Numbered from the stretch's first letter, positions 42,231-51,272 are shown. The stretch is DNA of 64,000 nt from an uncultured Prevotella sp. (GCA_900771975.1 CAAGPV010000090.1:1-64000); one strand, 5' to 3'. The notes: generated from the sequence alone by a model not told the origin. Numbers and translations: made by a program.

Positions 42231-42276
42231 CAAAAATGTCAGCAAAGTATAATTAATTTAATCTTTGCTGACATTT
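42231..42276 (-). terminator. 14-bp inverted repeat with AT spacer
   Basis: AAATGTCAGCAAAG and its exact reverse complement flank a 15-base AT-only spacer. Read on the minus strand, TTTTTG follows the second arm, and the element lies 50 bases past the guanylyltransferase stop, so it is most likely the terminator of the GDP-fucose operon. It is also 143 bases upstream of hsp20, so an operator role cannot be excluded. The rest of the gap between 42092 and 42326 shows no other feature. Confidence 0.6.
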
Positions 42277-42326
42277 AGTCAATTATCGCTTGCTTTTAGG
42301 AGGCGTTTTGAGGGTGAAGAGCTGAC

Positions 42327-43367
42327 CTATTGATAGTCTTTGATGTGCTGCTCGTGGTCTAAGGAACAGATGAGCAGCTTGTTGTTCTTTTCAGCAATGA
42401 TGTAGCCCGACAGTCCCTGCACCACCACTTGGGTTTCTTCTTGGGTGTGGACGATGCAGTCTTTGCAGTCGTAGAGGCTGATGTTGTTGCCCACGGTAGC
42501 GTTGTGTAGGTCGTCTTGAGGCAGCAGCGTGTGTAGCGAACCCCAACTGCCGAGGTCGCTCCACCCGAAGTCAGCGGGTAGGGTGTAGATGTCTTTCGAC
42601 TTCTCCATCACCGCATAGTCGATGCTTATCTTTTCGCAGGTGGGGAAGAGTTCGACCACAACCTCTTTCTCTTGTTCGGTGTAGAAGGCTTTTGCCATCT
42701 TGTCCATGATGGCAGCCAGACCAGGCTGGAAGGTGCGGATAGCGTTTTGGATGGTCTGCAGGTTCCACACGAAGATGCCGGCATTCCACAGATAGTGGCC
42801 ATCGGCGAGGTACTGTTGTGCTGTTTCAAGGTTGGGTTTCTCCTTGAATGCCGACACTTTCAGGATGTTGGTGTCTTCGGCGGGTGCGCCCATGGCGATA
42901 TAGCCATACCCTGTTTCCGGCCGTGAGGGCTTGATGCCCACGGTGACGATGGAAGGGTGGGTGGCTGTGAAGTCCAGGGCACGGCGTATGATGGCCTGAT
43001 AGCCGGCAGGGTCGAGCACAAGGGCGTCGGAGGGGGTCACCACAATGTTGGCATCGGGATGGCGTTGGCCTATCTTCCAGCAGGCATAAGCGATGCAGGG
43101 AGCGGTGTTGCGAGCCACAGGTTCAGACAGAATGTTATGGTCTGGCATCTCTGGAATCTGCTTCTTGACAATGTCGAAATACTTGGCATTGGTCACTACC
43201 CACATGTTTTCTACGGGGCAGATGGGACGGAAGCGGTCTACGGTGAGCTGGATGAGCGACTTGCCTACCCCCATCACGTCGATAAACTGCTTGGGGTAGT
43301 CGGTTGTTGACATGGGCCAGAAGCGGCTACCTATGCCACCTGCCATGATGATGATGTGAGTTTCCAT
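42327..43367 (-). CDS. manC: Mannose-1-phosphate guanylyltransferase
   Basis: A 346-residue nucleotidyltransferase that makes GDP-mannose from mannose 1-phosphate and GTP. Signatures are MAGGIGSRFWPMST (about 8-21), PKQF, SEPVARNTAPCIAYA, ETGYGYI and SIDYAVMEKS, all typical of the type. There is no C-terminal isomerase domain, so it is the monofunctional form. It supplies the substrate for the GMD and fucose synthase genes in the same operon-like run, 45 bases downstream of fcl. Confidence 0.94.
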   Translation of the reverse strand: METHIIIMAGGIGSRFWPMSTTDYPKQFIDVMGVGKSLIQLTVDRFRPICPVENMWVVTNAKYFDIVKKQIPEMPDHNILSEPVARNTAPCIAYACWKIGQRHPDANIVVTPSDALVLDPAGYQAIIRRALDFTATHPSIVTVGIKPSRPETGYGYIAMGAPAEDTNILKVSAFKEKPNLETAQQYLADGHYLWNAGIFVWNLQTIQNAIRTFQPGLAAIMDKMAKAFYTEQEKEVVVELFPTCEKISIDYAVMEKSKDIYTLPADFGWSDLGSWGSLHTLLPQDDLHNATVGNNISLYDCKDCIVHTQEETQVVVQGLSGYIIAEKNNKLLICSLDHEQHIKDYQ

Positions 43368-43412
43368 ATTTGTTCTGTTTTTTAGGAGTGTTGTGGTAAT
43401 GCGGTTTTGTGT

Positions 43413-44624
43413 TTATGCTTTCAGACTGTTCTGATACCACTCGTAGAGTTTTTCGACACCGTCTTCTATTTCCACCTTGTGGGTCCAGCCCAGGCGGTGG
43501 AGCTTTTCAACGTCGATGAGTTTGCGCGGAGTACCGTCTGGCTTAGTGGCATCAAACTCTATGGTGCCCGTAAAGCCCACAGTCTTGACCACAAGTTGGG
43601 CCAGCTGGCGGATGGTGAGTTCCTTACCGGTGCCCACATTGATGTGGCAGTTGCGTATTTCGCCGAGCGAAGGAATGGCGCCACCGCGTCCTTCACTGTT
43701 GTTGCGGTCTACTGCACCGTCTGTTTTGGCACCATAGAACACTGACGAGTACTTTTCTATGCCGATGATGTCCTTAAAGTCGACATTGAGCAGCACGTGA
43801 ACGCTGGCATCGGCCATATCTTCGCTCCAGAGGAACTCGCGCAATGGGCGTCCGGTGCCCCACAAAACCACCTTATTATTATATATACCGTAAAACTCCA
43901 GTGCCTTGAGGATGCGTTCGTGAGGATTGTTTCCGTCTACGTTGCCTTCGCCGATGAGTTCACGAAGCTTGTCGGTGGGGTTGATAGGGCGTTTGTTCAT
44001 GTCCACCTCTATGGCTTTCCAGTTGTCCTCGTGGATGAGTTTGGAAAGGTAGATTTTGCGCATCATGGCAGGCATGACGTGGCTATTTTCAAGGTGGAAG
44101 TTGTCGTTAGGCCCATACAGGTTGGTGGGCATCACGGCAATATAGTTGGTGCCGTACTGCAGGTTGTAGCTTTCGCACATCTTGAGTCCGGCAATCTTGG
44201 CGATGGCATATTCTTCGTTGGTGTATTCGAGGGGCGATGTGAGAAGCGCTTCCTCCTTCATTGGCTGTGGAGCGTTCTTGGGATAGATGCAGGTAGAGCC
44301 GAGGAAGAGTAGCTTCTTTACACCGTGGCTATAGGCGTTGCTGATGACGTTGCATTGCATCTTCATGTTTTGCATGATGAAGTCGGCCCGATAGAGCGAG
44401 TTGGCCATGATGCCTCCAACGAAAGCGGCAGCCAGTACGACAGCGTCGGGGCGCTCTTCATCGAAGAATTTCTGTACGGCATATTGGTCGGTAAGGTCGA
44501 GTTCGCGGTGGCTACGTCCGATAAGGTTGTTGTAACCACGACTTTTCAAGTTGTTCCAAATGGCTGATCCCACTAAACCGTGGTGGCCTGCGACATAGAT
44601 TTTTGCGTTTTTGTCCAAACTCAT
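43413..44624 (-). CDS. fcl: GDP-L-fucose synthase
   Basis: A 403-residue short-chain dehydrogenase that epimerises and reduces GDP-4-keto-6-deoxymannose to GDP-L-fucose with NADPH. It starts AKIYVAGHHGLVGSAI; the glycine motif GHHGLVGS is at residues 13-20, with GSTCIYP, and YxxxK as YAIAKIAG. The start I chose is near family N-termini; the frame upstream is not coding. It is longer than the 320-residue Escherichia protein because of an insertion near residue 290-325 (AVDRNNSEGRGGAIPS), seen in other Bacteroidota forms. Confidence 0.94.
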   Translation of the reverse strand: MSLDKNAKIYVAGHHGLVGSAIWNNLKSRGYNNLIGRSHRELDLTDQYAVQKFFDEERPDAVVLAAAFVGGIMANSLYRADFIMQNMKMQCNVISNAYSHGVKKLLFLGSTCIYPKNAPQPMKEEALLTSPLEYTNEEYAIAKIAGLKMCESYNLQYGTNYIAVMPTNLYGPNDNFHLENSHVMPAMMRKIYLSKLIHEDNWKAIEVDMNKRPINPTDKLRELIGEGNVDGNNPHERILKALEFYGIYNNKVVLWGTGRPLREFLWSEDMADASVHVLLNVDFKDIIGIEKYSSVFYGAKTDGAVDRNNSEGRGGAIPSLGEIRNCHINVGTGKELTIRQLAQLVVKTVGFTGTIEFDATKPDGTPRKLIDVEKLHRLGWTHKVEIEDGVEKLYEWYQNSLKA

Positions 44625-44638
44625 ATTCGTCAGTTGTT

Positions 44639-45850
44639 CTATTGATTTTTCTGTTTTGTCTGTCTTGTTGCAGCATATGCGCAGATGACCATATAGCATA
44701 TCATCGGTATGACAAACGCTTTGGCCATGCTGCCAGTGGTGTCTGCGATGTAGCCCATCAGCACTGGAGCGACTGCTCCGCCCACGATGGTCATGATGAG
44801 GAGTGACGATGCGGTCTTGGTGTGTGATCCGGCATCTCTCAATGCCAAAGAGAAAATGGTGGGAAACATGATGCTTTCGCCAAAATAAAGAGCAAAGAAA
44901 GCTGCCAAGGAAACCATGCCCTTGCAGTTGACCACAACAAGAGTGGATGCGACTGCCAAAAGGGCACATGCCAGAAGCACCCGTTTGGGCTTGACAAAGT
45001 TCATTGCCAAGCCGCCCAGCACACGTCCCACGAAGAACAGTCCCATGCCCCCGAAGGCAAGAAACGTGCTGGCCGTCTGCTTGTCGATGTGGATGTAGTC
45101 CACAGCATAGTTGATGAAGAAGCTGTTTACACCAGTCTGTGCAGCCACATACAGGAACAGGGTGAACATACCAAAGCCGAAGGCCATTACCCTTAGTGGC
45201 CTGTTGGCGAGGGCTTTGCTTGCTGCTGAAGTTGCCAGTGCCTCGTGGGAACGGCCCGGATCAGGCAACTTTACCCTTGAAAAGACCAAAGCCACCGCAA
45301 GCACGAAGATGCCCACGACGACATAAGGAACGGCAATACTTACTCCGGTAAACAAGAGTTGGCCACCCACCAGCGGTCCTACAATCCATCCGATGCCGTT
45401 GAGCGACTGCGAAAGGTTGATTCTGGTTTCCGCTTTGTCAGGATGGCCCAGCACCGTGGTATAGGGATTGGCACTTGTTTCCAGACAAGTCAATCCACAA
45501 CCTATCACAAATAGCGAAAGGACATAATAGTAAAAACTGTTTATTTGGGAACCGGGCACAAACATCAAAGCCCCGATGCCAAAGAACATCAGGCCTGTTA
45601 TCACTCCTCGCCGGTATCCCCATTTACGGATAATCCAACCTGCCGGCAAGGCCATCAGGAAGTAGGATCCGTACACAGCCGCCTGTGTGAAGGCCGACAT
45701 GGCCTTGCTGATGTGGAAAGCCTCCTGAAAATGTGGGTTCAGTACTTCCAGAATGCCGTGTGCAAATCCCCACATGAAGAAAAGGGAGCTTATCAGCAGG
45801 AACGGAACAAGATAGTTATGCCCTTCGTATGTGAAGATGGAATGCTTCAT
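44639..45850 (-). CDS. fucP: Sugar MFS transporter of the FucP type
   Basis: A 403-residue major facilitator with 12 hydrophobic segments. The region FFMWGFAHGILEVLNPHFQ near the start, GLTCLETSANPY near 120 and INLSQSLNGIGW are typical of the L-fucose:H+ symporter family, though galactose or glucose could be its substrate too. Its 5' end overlaps the preceding fusion gene by 35 bases. Placement between GDP-fucose genes argues for fucose or a related deoxy sugar. Confidence 0.88.
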   Translation of the reverse strand: MKHSIFTYEGHNYLVPFLLISSLFFMWGFAHGILEVLNPHFQEAFHISKAMSAFTQAAVYGSYFLMALPAGWIIRKWGYRRGVITGLMFFGIGALMFVPGSQINSFYYYVLSLFVIGCGLTCLETSANPYTTVLGHPDKAETRINLSQSLNGIGWIVGPLVGGQLLFTGVSIAVPYVVVGIFVLAVALVFSRVKLPDPGRSHEALATSAASKALANRPLRVMAFGFGMFTLFLYVAAQTGVNSFFINYAVDYIHIDKQTASTFLAFGGMGLFFVGRVLGGLAMNFVKPKRVLLACALLAVASTLVVVNCKGMVSLAAFFALYFGESIMFPTIFSLALRDAGSHTKTASSLLIMTIVGGAVAPVLMGYIADTTGSMAKAFVIPMICYMVICAYAATRQTKQKNQ

Positions 45851-47045
45851 GGTGTGACTTTATAAACTCTTTACTGTCTTTTACCACCAAGGCGAGATAG
45901 CCGCCTCCGCCGGCGCCTGGCATCTTCCAGGCAAGCACATCGTCCATGGCTGAATACTGGTCTATGGCAGGTTGCACACTGGCCGTGGGGTCAACAGTGC
46001 CATCGATGGATGGGTTCACCATTCCAGGGAACATGGCTATCTGTGCTTCAAATGAAGCCTTGTAGGCTGCGGCAAAACCTTTTAGGTCGTGTGCCAGTAT
46101 GGAATGCCAGCAGCTATCGGCAGCATCGGCAAGTGCTTTCACCTTGTCGGGGTTGATGTCCTTGCCTTCCACTACGCTGCACCCTGGATGTCGTGGTTCC
46201 AAAGGCACCATTACGAGGTGATTTTCGAGGAAGCGAAGCGTCATTTCGTCTTGTGTGCTCTCTATTTTCAGTGGCCAGAAGTTGTGGTCGTAGTAGTGAC
46301 GGGCCAGTCCGGGCACGCAGATGCCGATGGCATCCTGTGCTCCCGAGATGATGCCATCGTGGCGTTCAGGGTTGTTTTCGAAGCAGAACACCAGACGGGC
46401 CAGCATTTCAGGGTCCATCTTGGGCAATTTTATAGGCCATATCTTCTTAATCATGTTGCGGGTGGAAGTAGACAGCCCGCATCGGTTTCTCACCTCGAAG
46501 GAGGGTTCCAGCGATATGGTGATGGCCCACCCTGGGTAATATTGGCTCACGTAAGGCTGGTCTATCCACGTGCCCGCCAAGTCGAGTCGGGTGGGGATGC
46601 CGTTGCCTTGTGTGGCATTTTCGTCCACTGTGGCCAATGCTCTCTTCAGGTCGGTTGACGAACGGGCCTGCAAGCCTTCATGAGGAGTGCGCTGAAGCTC
46701 CACATATTCGATGCCCCGTTCTGCACAAATCCTGCGCTTCTCTTCGGAGCCACCCTCGGCGTTCACGACAAACACGTCGGGTTTAACGAGGTCGAGCGTG
46801 GGAAGGAAGTCAATCACTCCCCTTCCCTTGTTGATATAGGCGTCCTTTACTGCCTTTATGTTCTTCACCATGAACAGCCTTTCCTCTTGTGGAAACATGG
46901 GCTTACGGTGCTTGTATTCCAGATAAGTGGCGTCAGAGCCTATGCCGACATACAAGTCGCCGTAGCGTGATGCCTGCTGAAAGAACTCCACATGGCCTGA
47001 GTGTAAAAGGTCGTAACAACCACTAACAAAAACCTTCTTTGCCAT
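45816..47045 (-). CDS. Fusion of a cytidylyltransferase-like domain and a GHMP-kinase-like domain
   Basis: A 409-residue protein. Residues 1-140 are a nucleotidyltransferase of the glycerol-3-phosphate cytidylyltransferase/HldE type: GCYDLLHSGHVEF with HxGH (His15, His18), and RSSTDLKR at 128-135 in place of the usual SSTxxR. Residues about 150-409 look like a GHMP kinase: RLDLAGTWID (153-162, close to the fucokinase-type start), a glycine-rich loop CGLSTSTR (189-196), and a last motif PGAGGGGYLAL (376-386). The part between the first two kinase motifs is short. It could phosphorylate and then activate an imported sugar. Gene order gmd, this, fucP, fcl supports fucose or a relative, but substrate is unproven. 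Confidence 0.8.
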   Translation of the reverse strand: MAKKVFVSGCYDLLHSGHVEFFQQASRYGDLYVGIGSDATYLEYKHRKPMFPQEERLFMVKNIKAVKDAYINKGRGVIDFLPTLDLVKPDVFVVNAEGGSEEKRRICAERGIEYVELQRTPHEGLQARSSTDLKRALATVDENATQGNGIPTRLDLAGTWIDQPYVSQYYPGWAITISLEPSFEVRNRCGLSTSTRNMIKKIWPIKLPKMDPEMLARLVFCFENNPERHDGIISGAQDAIGICVPGLARHYYDHNFWPLKIESTQDEMTLRFLENHLVMVPLEPRHPGCSVVEGKDINPDKVKALADAADSCWHSILAHDLKGFAAAYKASFEAQIAMFPGMVNPSIDGTVDPTASVQPAIDQYSAMDDVLAWKMPGAGGGGYLALVVKDSKEFIKSHHEAFHLHIRRA

Positions 47046-47050
47046 AGTGT

Positions 47051-48148
47051 TTACTTGACGATGCCCTTTTCAAGATATTCGGCAAGGTTGGTGCGTACCT
47101 TGGTGCCGGCGTCGTCGGCAGCCACCTTGGCCATATCGCTATCTACCATGATGTTGACAAGTTCTTCAAAAGAAGTTTTGGCAGGATCCCAGCCCAACTC
47201 GGCCTTTGCCTTTGTGGGGTCGCCCCACAGGTTGACAACGTCGGTGGGACGGTAGAAGTCGGGGCTTACCTCGACGAGCACTTTGCCGGTAGCCTTGTCG
47301 ATGCCCTTCTCGTTGGCACCTTCGCCCACAAATTCGAGTTCGATGCCCACGTGCTTGAAGGCATAGTAGCAGAATTCTCGCACGCTATGCTGTACGCCTG
47401 TGGCAATGACGAAGTCTTCTGGTTTGTTGTGTTGCAGGATGAGCCACATACATTCCACGTAGTCTTTGGCATAACCCCAGTCGCGCAACGAACTCAGGTT
47501 GCCCAAATAGAGCTTGTCTTGCTTGCCTTGTTTGATGCGTGCAGCGGCCAGTGTTATCTTTCGGGTGACGAAGGTCTCACCGCGTCGTTCGCTTTCGTGG
47601 TTAAACAGGATGCCCGAACAGCAGAACATGTTGTAGGCTTCACGGTATTCTTTCACAATCCAAAAGCCGTAGAGTTTGGCCACTGCGTAGGGCGAGTAAG
47701 GGTGGAAGGGAGTGTTTTCGTTTTGCGGCACTTCCTCAACCTTGCCGTAGAGCTCTGATGTAGAGGCCTGATACATACGGCAGGTGTCGGATAATCCAGT
47801 TTGACGGATGGCTTCGAGCACACGCAAAACACCGGTGGCATCAACATCGGCCGTAAACTCTGGTGAGTCGAAGCTGACCTGTACGTGGCTTTGTGCGGCC
47901 AGATTGTATACCTCGGTAGGGCGAACTTTGCTCATTACCTGTATTAATCCCATAGAGTCGCTGAGGTCGGCATAGTGTAAATGGAAATGAGGTCTTCCCT
48001 CAAGGTGGGCTATACGCTCGCGATAGTCTACTGATGAACGGCGGATGATGCCGTGTACGTCATAGCCTTTGCTTAGCAAAAACTCTGCCAAATAGGAGCC
48101 GTCTTGTCCTGTGATACCTGTGATGAGGGCGACATTTCTTTTTTCCAT
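47051..48148 (-). CDS. gmd: GDP-mannose 4,6-dehydratase
   Basis: A 365-residue NADP-dependent short-chain dehydrogenase that makes GDP-4-keto-6-deoxymannose. It has ALITGITGQDGSYLAEFLLSKGY-type start (the glycine-rich motif at about 9-16), NLAAQSHVQVSFDSP, and the catalytic YxxxK in YSPYAVAKLYG. RRGETFVTRKI is family-specific. It is the first gene of the fucose cluster, 5 bases before the fusion gene. Confidence 0.96.
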   Translation of the reverse strand: MEKRNVALITGITGQDGSYLAEFLLSKGYDVHGIIRRSSVDYRERIAHLEGRPHFHLHYADLSDSMGLIQVMSKVRPTEVYNLAAQSHVQVSFDSPEFTADVDATGVLRVLEAIRQTGLSDTCRMYQASTSELYGKVEEVPQNENTPFHPYSPYAVAKLYGFWIVKEYREAYNMFCCSGILFNHESERRGETFVTRKITLAAARIKQGKQDKLYLGNLSSLRDWGYAKDYVECMWLILQHNKPEDFVIATGVQHSVREFCYYAFKHVGIELEFVGEGANEKGIDKATGKVLVEVSPDFYRPTDVVNLWGDPTKAKAELGWDPAKTSFEELVNIMVDSDMAKVAADDAGTKVRTNLAEYLEKGIVK

Positions 48149-48191
48149 AAATACTGTATTATTCGTTTTTTCGTTTAATTTAATTTATCTA

Positions 48192-48199
48192 CAAAGGTA
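48192..48199 (-). promoter_or_regulatory. -7 box of the gmd operon
   Basis: TACCTTTG on the minus strand, 43 bases before gmd. No good -33 element. The operon gmd-fusion-fucP-fcl-manC has no other clear promoter inside, so this may drive all five genes. Confidence 0.55.
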
Positions 48200-48288
48200 A
48201 TATTTTTATTTTGAATTGTTTGTTACAAATACATTATTCCTTTGTTTTTTGTTGTTTTTTTGTGAAAAACGGGGTGTGGTATTGCAAG

Positions 48289-48319
48289 ACAGCCGCTTTC
48301 AGAAACTGAAAGCGGCTGT
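48289..48319. repeat. Perfect 14-bp hairpin
   Basis: ACAGCCGCTTTCAG and its exact reverse complement flank an AAA loop. It is about 120 bases past the stop of the secreted protein gene, on whose strand no T run follows. It may be a Rho-independent-like or processing hairpin. The gap between 48200 and 48437 has nothing else I can identify. Confidence 0.6.
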
Positions 48320-48437
48320 TTGTCGGTATGTTAGCCTCGTTGAAAACCTGTTTCGGAAACATCGCCAATGAATAGGGAAACATTCCACGCTATGGTTCTG
48401 CACCTAAGTTTTCAAGCTTGTAGGTGGTAGCTAAAAG

Positions 48438-50762
48438 TCAGTTAAGTTTGGCTACCCATTCTCCTTTTTCGGAAACGACTTTTATGACGGCCAGTCCTTT
48501 TACATTCTGTAGGGGAATTGAGACAATATGGCTATCTGGATGGGCGGAACTGATCTTGCGTCCTGCAGCATCGTAGACGGTTACGGTGGTGATGTTTTCG
48601 CCACCTACTGTGGCAAGGTTGACGTATTCGGCATTGCGTTCCAGAATGATTCCCGGCTTCTTGATGGCGGTTGGGCTGATGCTTTCAGGAATATTAGGAT
48701 CGGAAATGCTGTGTACGTGCCAACCGCCATTGGGCGAAAGGTTGGACATGGAAGCAGAGCCAAGCATAAGCTTGTTGTCTACCACCTCAAGATTGCGCAC
48801 ACCGTAGAGGTCGGGATTGTTGAAACCATTCTCCGTGATATACATAGGAGCTTCTTCCTCATCGGTCATACGGAGCAACTCAAACCCTTCGTCAGTCTTC
48901 TTGAGGCCAGTTAGAAGGTTGGTTATGAGCGTAAATCCTTGGTCACCGGCAAGGTTGGAGCCGACAGCATCGGCAAGGTTGGACAAGTCCATCGTTCCGA
49001 TATAAAAATTATTATTATACTCTTGCAGTGCCCATATATATATAGTCCAAATGTTGCCGAAGCCTCCACGTCCCCATTTTGCAGTTAGACCGTTGGGCTC
49101 TATCTCCCATTTCGTTATCTTGCCGCTTTCGTCATAGATGGGTTTGGGGTTTTCGGTGTCGCCATATAGCATCTCGTAGTTGTTGTCTTTGTCGAGCCGC
49201 CAGAACGAGGGGGTGCGGTAGTTGCCCAAGATGAAAGCCAATGCATCGGGAGAGGTGAGTGTTCCATAGGTGGACTGCGCTATTGAAAGAATGTAATAGT
49301 TGGGACAGAACACACCCCAATACAGATGGTTGCGCCACTCATGGAAACCAGCCACGGACGTAATAGAGCGTCCGAACGTTTTTGTGGGCTCTGCTACGTC
49401 GCTTTTCCATACAACGGGCCACATCTCGTCGTCGAGAGTAACTGGTGAAAAACCGTTTTCGGGAACTTCAGGACTGACGTGTACTGCCGATACACTGGCC
49501 CATGTACCAACATAAATGCGGTTGTTAAAATAGGCAAGCTCGGCAGCCTCGTTGTCCACAAGGCCAACAATATGGAAGAGCCATGGGTTCTGCTTGTCGC
49601 CATACCAGCGCAATACGGCGCCAATCTTCTTGCCCGTGGTGGGGTGGGTGATGGCTACGGTAACATAGAGCACATTGTTGATGACACGCCATCTCCTTAC
49701 GTTGACTACCTTGCATCCGTCTACGTCATCCATGCTGCTGGTTCCGAGGATGCGGTTGTTGTCGGCATCGTAGGCAACAAACGCTGCTGACACCTTAGAA
49801 TCCCAGTCGCTGGCATACAAGCCGGGGCCACCAAAGAACGCCACTCCGTTGTGGACGCCACAGGAACGAAGACCCTGACAGTTTTTCAGCAACGGATAGT
49901 CGTCTGTAGAAGGCGTGATGTCAGTAACGATGCCCGACTTGGTGTTGTAGCTGTAGATGCGTGGTGGGCGGATATCGGCATACTTGGCGTTCTCGTCGCC
50001 CTCGGCGTAGGCCTCCTTGGCATAGGCAGCCTTGCCATACTCGCAGGCCCAGCACTTGTTTTCGTAAGGCGTATTGTCGCCCACGCCCGGCTGTATGAAG
50101 TTGCCGTAGCCCTGCATACAGAGGTAGTTGTTGTTGGTTGACCAAAAAAGTTGGTCTTTGTAGGTGCCCATTCCCCATACATAGGAGCCATTGCGCTTGC
50201 CGCGCGCGCCCTTGCTCTCCAAACTGTCTGTCTCCTGCTGCGAGAGACCGGCCGGCACATACTTGTTTCTGGGGTCGGCCAAACCGTAGTAAGCCTCGTC
50301 AACAGGAGCCTGATAGATAGTGTCTATGGCGAGACCGTTGTTGGCGTCAAGTTGCGGACGCACACGGTTTTCTATCTGAAACAAGTATAAGGGATAGACT
50401 TTTTCAATCAGTTGTTGAAGTTCTTGAAAATTAAAGTCATATCCGTTTTGCTTCAACCATTCCAACAACTGGCCTAATGAGTCGTCGCCTGATGGGTTGC
50501 CACCATTGTCGGCATAGCCTGTCATCGCCAGTTGATATATCTCGTCCAAGGCCTTTCGTCCTTCGGGAGTGTCCAATTGTGGCTTCAACGTGACGAAGAA
50601 ATGAATAAAAGCATCGCTGTTTTGTGTGTTGTCGTATTTGGCGATAGCAGCGCACAAATTGCGCACGTCAACTTTTGTGGGCTCGGTTGTTCCGTCGGCT
50701 ATTGCCCCTGTAGCGGTTAGAAGCCCGAAGAGAGCCACGGCCATGATTCTTTTAATTTTCAT
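48438..50762 (-). CDS. Large secreted protein with C-terminal sorting-like domain
   Basis: A 774-residue exported protein (signal peptide MKIKRIMAVALFGLLTATGA). An alpha-helical N-terminal region is followed by repeated Tyr/Trp-rich strands (VWGMGTYKDQLFWSTNNNY, YFNNRIYVGTWASVSAV, LQEYNNNFYIGTMDLSNLAD) that look like a beta-propeller. The last 75 residues (VTVYDAAGRKISS, then GLAVIKVVSEKGEWVAKLN) resemble a type A sorting domain of the type IX secretion system, which in Bacteroidota marks cell-surface cargo. I do not recognise a specific family. It has its own promoter box. Confidence 0.78.
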   Translation of the reverse strand: MKIKRIMAVALFGLLTATGAIADGTTEPTKVDVRNLCAAIAKYDNTQNSDAFIHFFVTLKPQLDTPEGRKALDEIYQLAMTGYADNGGNPSGDDSLGQLLEWLKQNGYDFNFQELQQLIEKVYPLYLFQIENRVRPQLDANNGLAIDTIYQAPVDEAYYGLADPRNKYVPAGLSQQETDSLESKGARGKRNGSYVWGMGTYKDQLFWSTNNNYLCMQGYGNFIQPGVGDNTPYENKCWACEYGKAAYAKEAYAEGDENAKYADIRPPRIYSYNTKSGIVTDITPSTDDYPLLKNCQGLRSCGVHNGVAFFGGPGLYASDWDSKVSAAFVAYDADNNRILGTSSMDDVDGCKVVNVRRWRVINNVLYVTVAITHPTTGKKIGAVLRWYGDKQNPWLFHIVGLVDNEAAELAYFNNRIYVGTWASVSAVHVSPEVPENGFSPVTLDDEMWPVVWKSDVAEPTKTFGRSITSVAGFHEWRNHLYWGVFCPNYYILSIAQSTYGTLTSPDALAFILGNYRTPSFWRLDKDNNYEMLYGDTENPKPIYDESGKITKWEIEPNGLTAKWGRGGFGNIWTIYIWALQEYNNNFYIGTMDLSNLADAVGSNLAGDQGFTLITNLLTGLKKTDEGFELLRMTDEEEAPMYITENGFNNPDLYGVRNLEVVDNKLMLGSASMSNLSPNGGWHVHSISDPNIPESISPTAIKKPGIILERNAEYVNLATVGGENITTVTVYDAAGRKISSAHPDSHIVSIPLQNVKGLAVIKVVSEKGEWVAKLN

Positions 50763-50817
50763 GATTCTGGTTTTAAATGATTGAACGACTTGTGCATTAA
50801 ACAGAATTTACAGGCTA

Positions 50818-50825
50818 CAAAATTA
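50818..50825 (-). promoter_or_regulatory. -7 box of the secreted-protein gene
   Basis: TAATTTTG on the minus strand lies 55 bases before the ATG. The leader is AT-rich. Confidence 0.45.
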
Positions 50826-51040
50826 CAAAAAGAAGTAGTAGAGAGCAAATGAAATGAACAAAATATAGTAGGAGACCTGTTGCTTTACTATAAATAGAGT
50901 ATAATCCGAATCGTATTTATTCACATTTTCAAACAATTATTAGGGCAACGCTAATAGTTAAGTTACTTGCATCCTCCATAGAAGGAAAGGTAGGCGCATT
51001 GTATTATCACCTCATCCACAAGTGCAGATTTAGTCCGTGA

Positions 51041-51208
51041 AATGCGCCCGACAAGGTCTACATCTACAAGGAGGGCATTGATGGATTGCGACTTTACTGT
51101 GACGATGCCGAACACTATGTGTTACAAGAAAACATCGGCAGTCTGTTGCAGCCTGTTAGGCTTCTTTTCTGGAGCAAGCAACAGGCGTTCAGAAATGCTG
51201 AATTGTAA
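51041..51208 (+). pseudogene. Possible decayed coding fragment
   Basis: In the 560-base gap before rseC, one frame on the plus strand is open from just after a stop at 51038 to TAA at 51206. It reads like protein (DKVYIYKEGIDGLRLYCDDA, then HYVLQENIGSLLQPVRLLFW) but has no start codon of its own and no recognisable family. It could be the C-terminal remnant of a lost gene. A coincidental open frame is the alternative. I see nothing else in 50826-51272. Confidence 0.3.
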
Positions 51209-51272
51209 AAGGTTTCAACAAAAATTGTGACAAAATAATCGAAAAATCTTATACGCTTTAAAAATAATATAG

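Noticed and set aside
48289..48319. Mobile element end or attC-like site
   Set aside because: It is a single perfect hairpin without a partner repeat, target duplication or transposase nearby.
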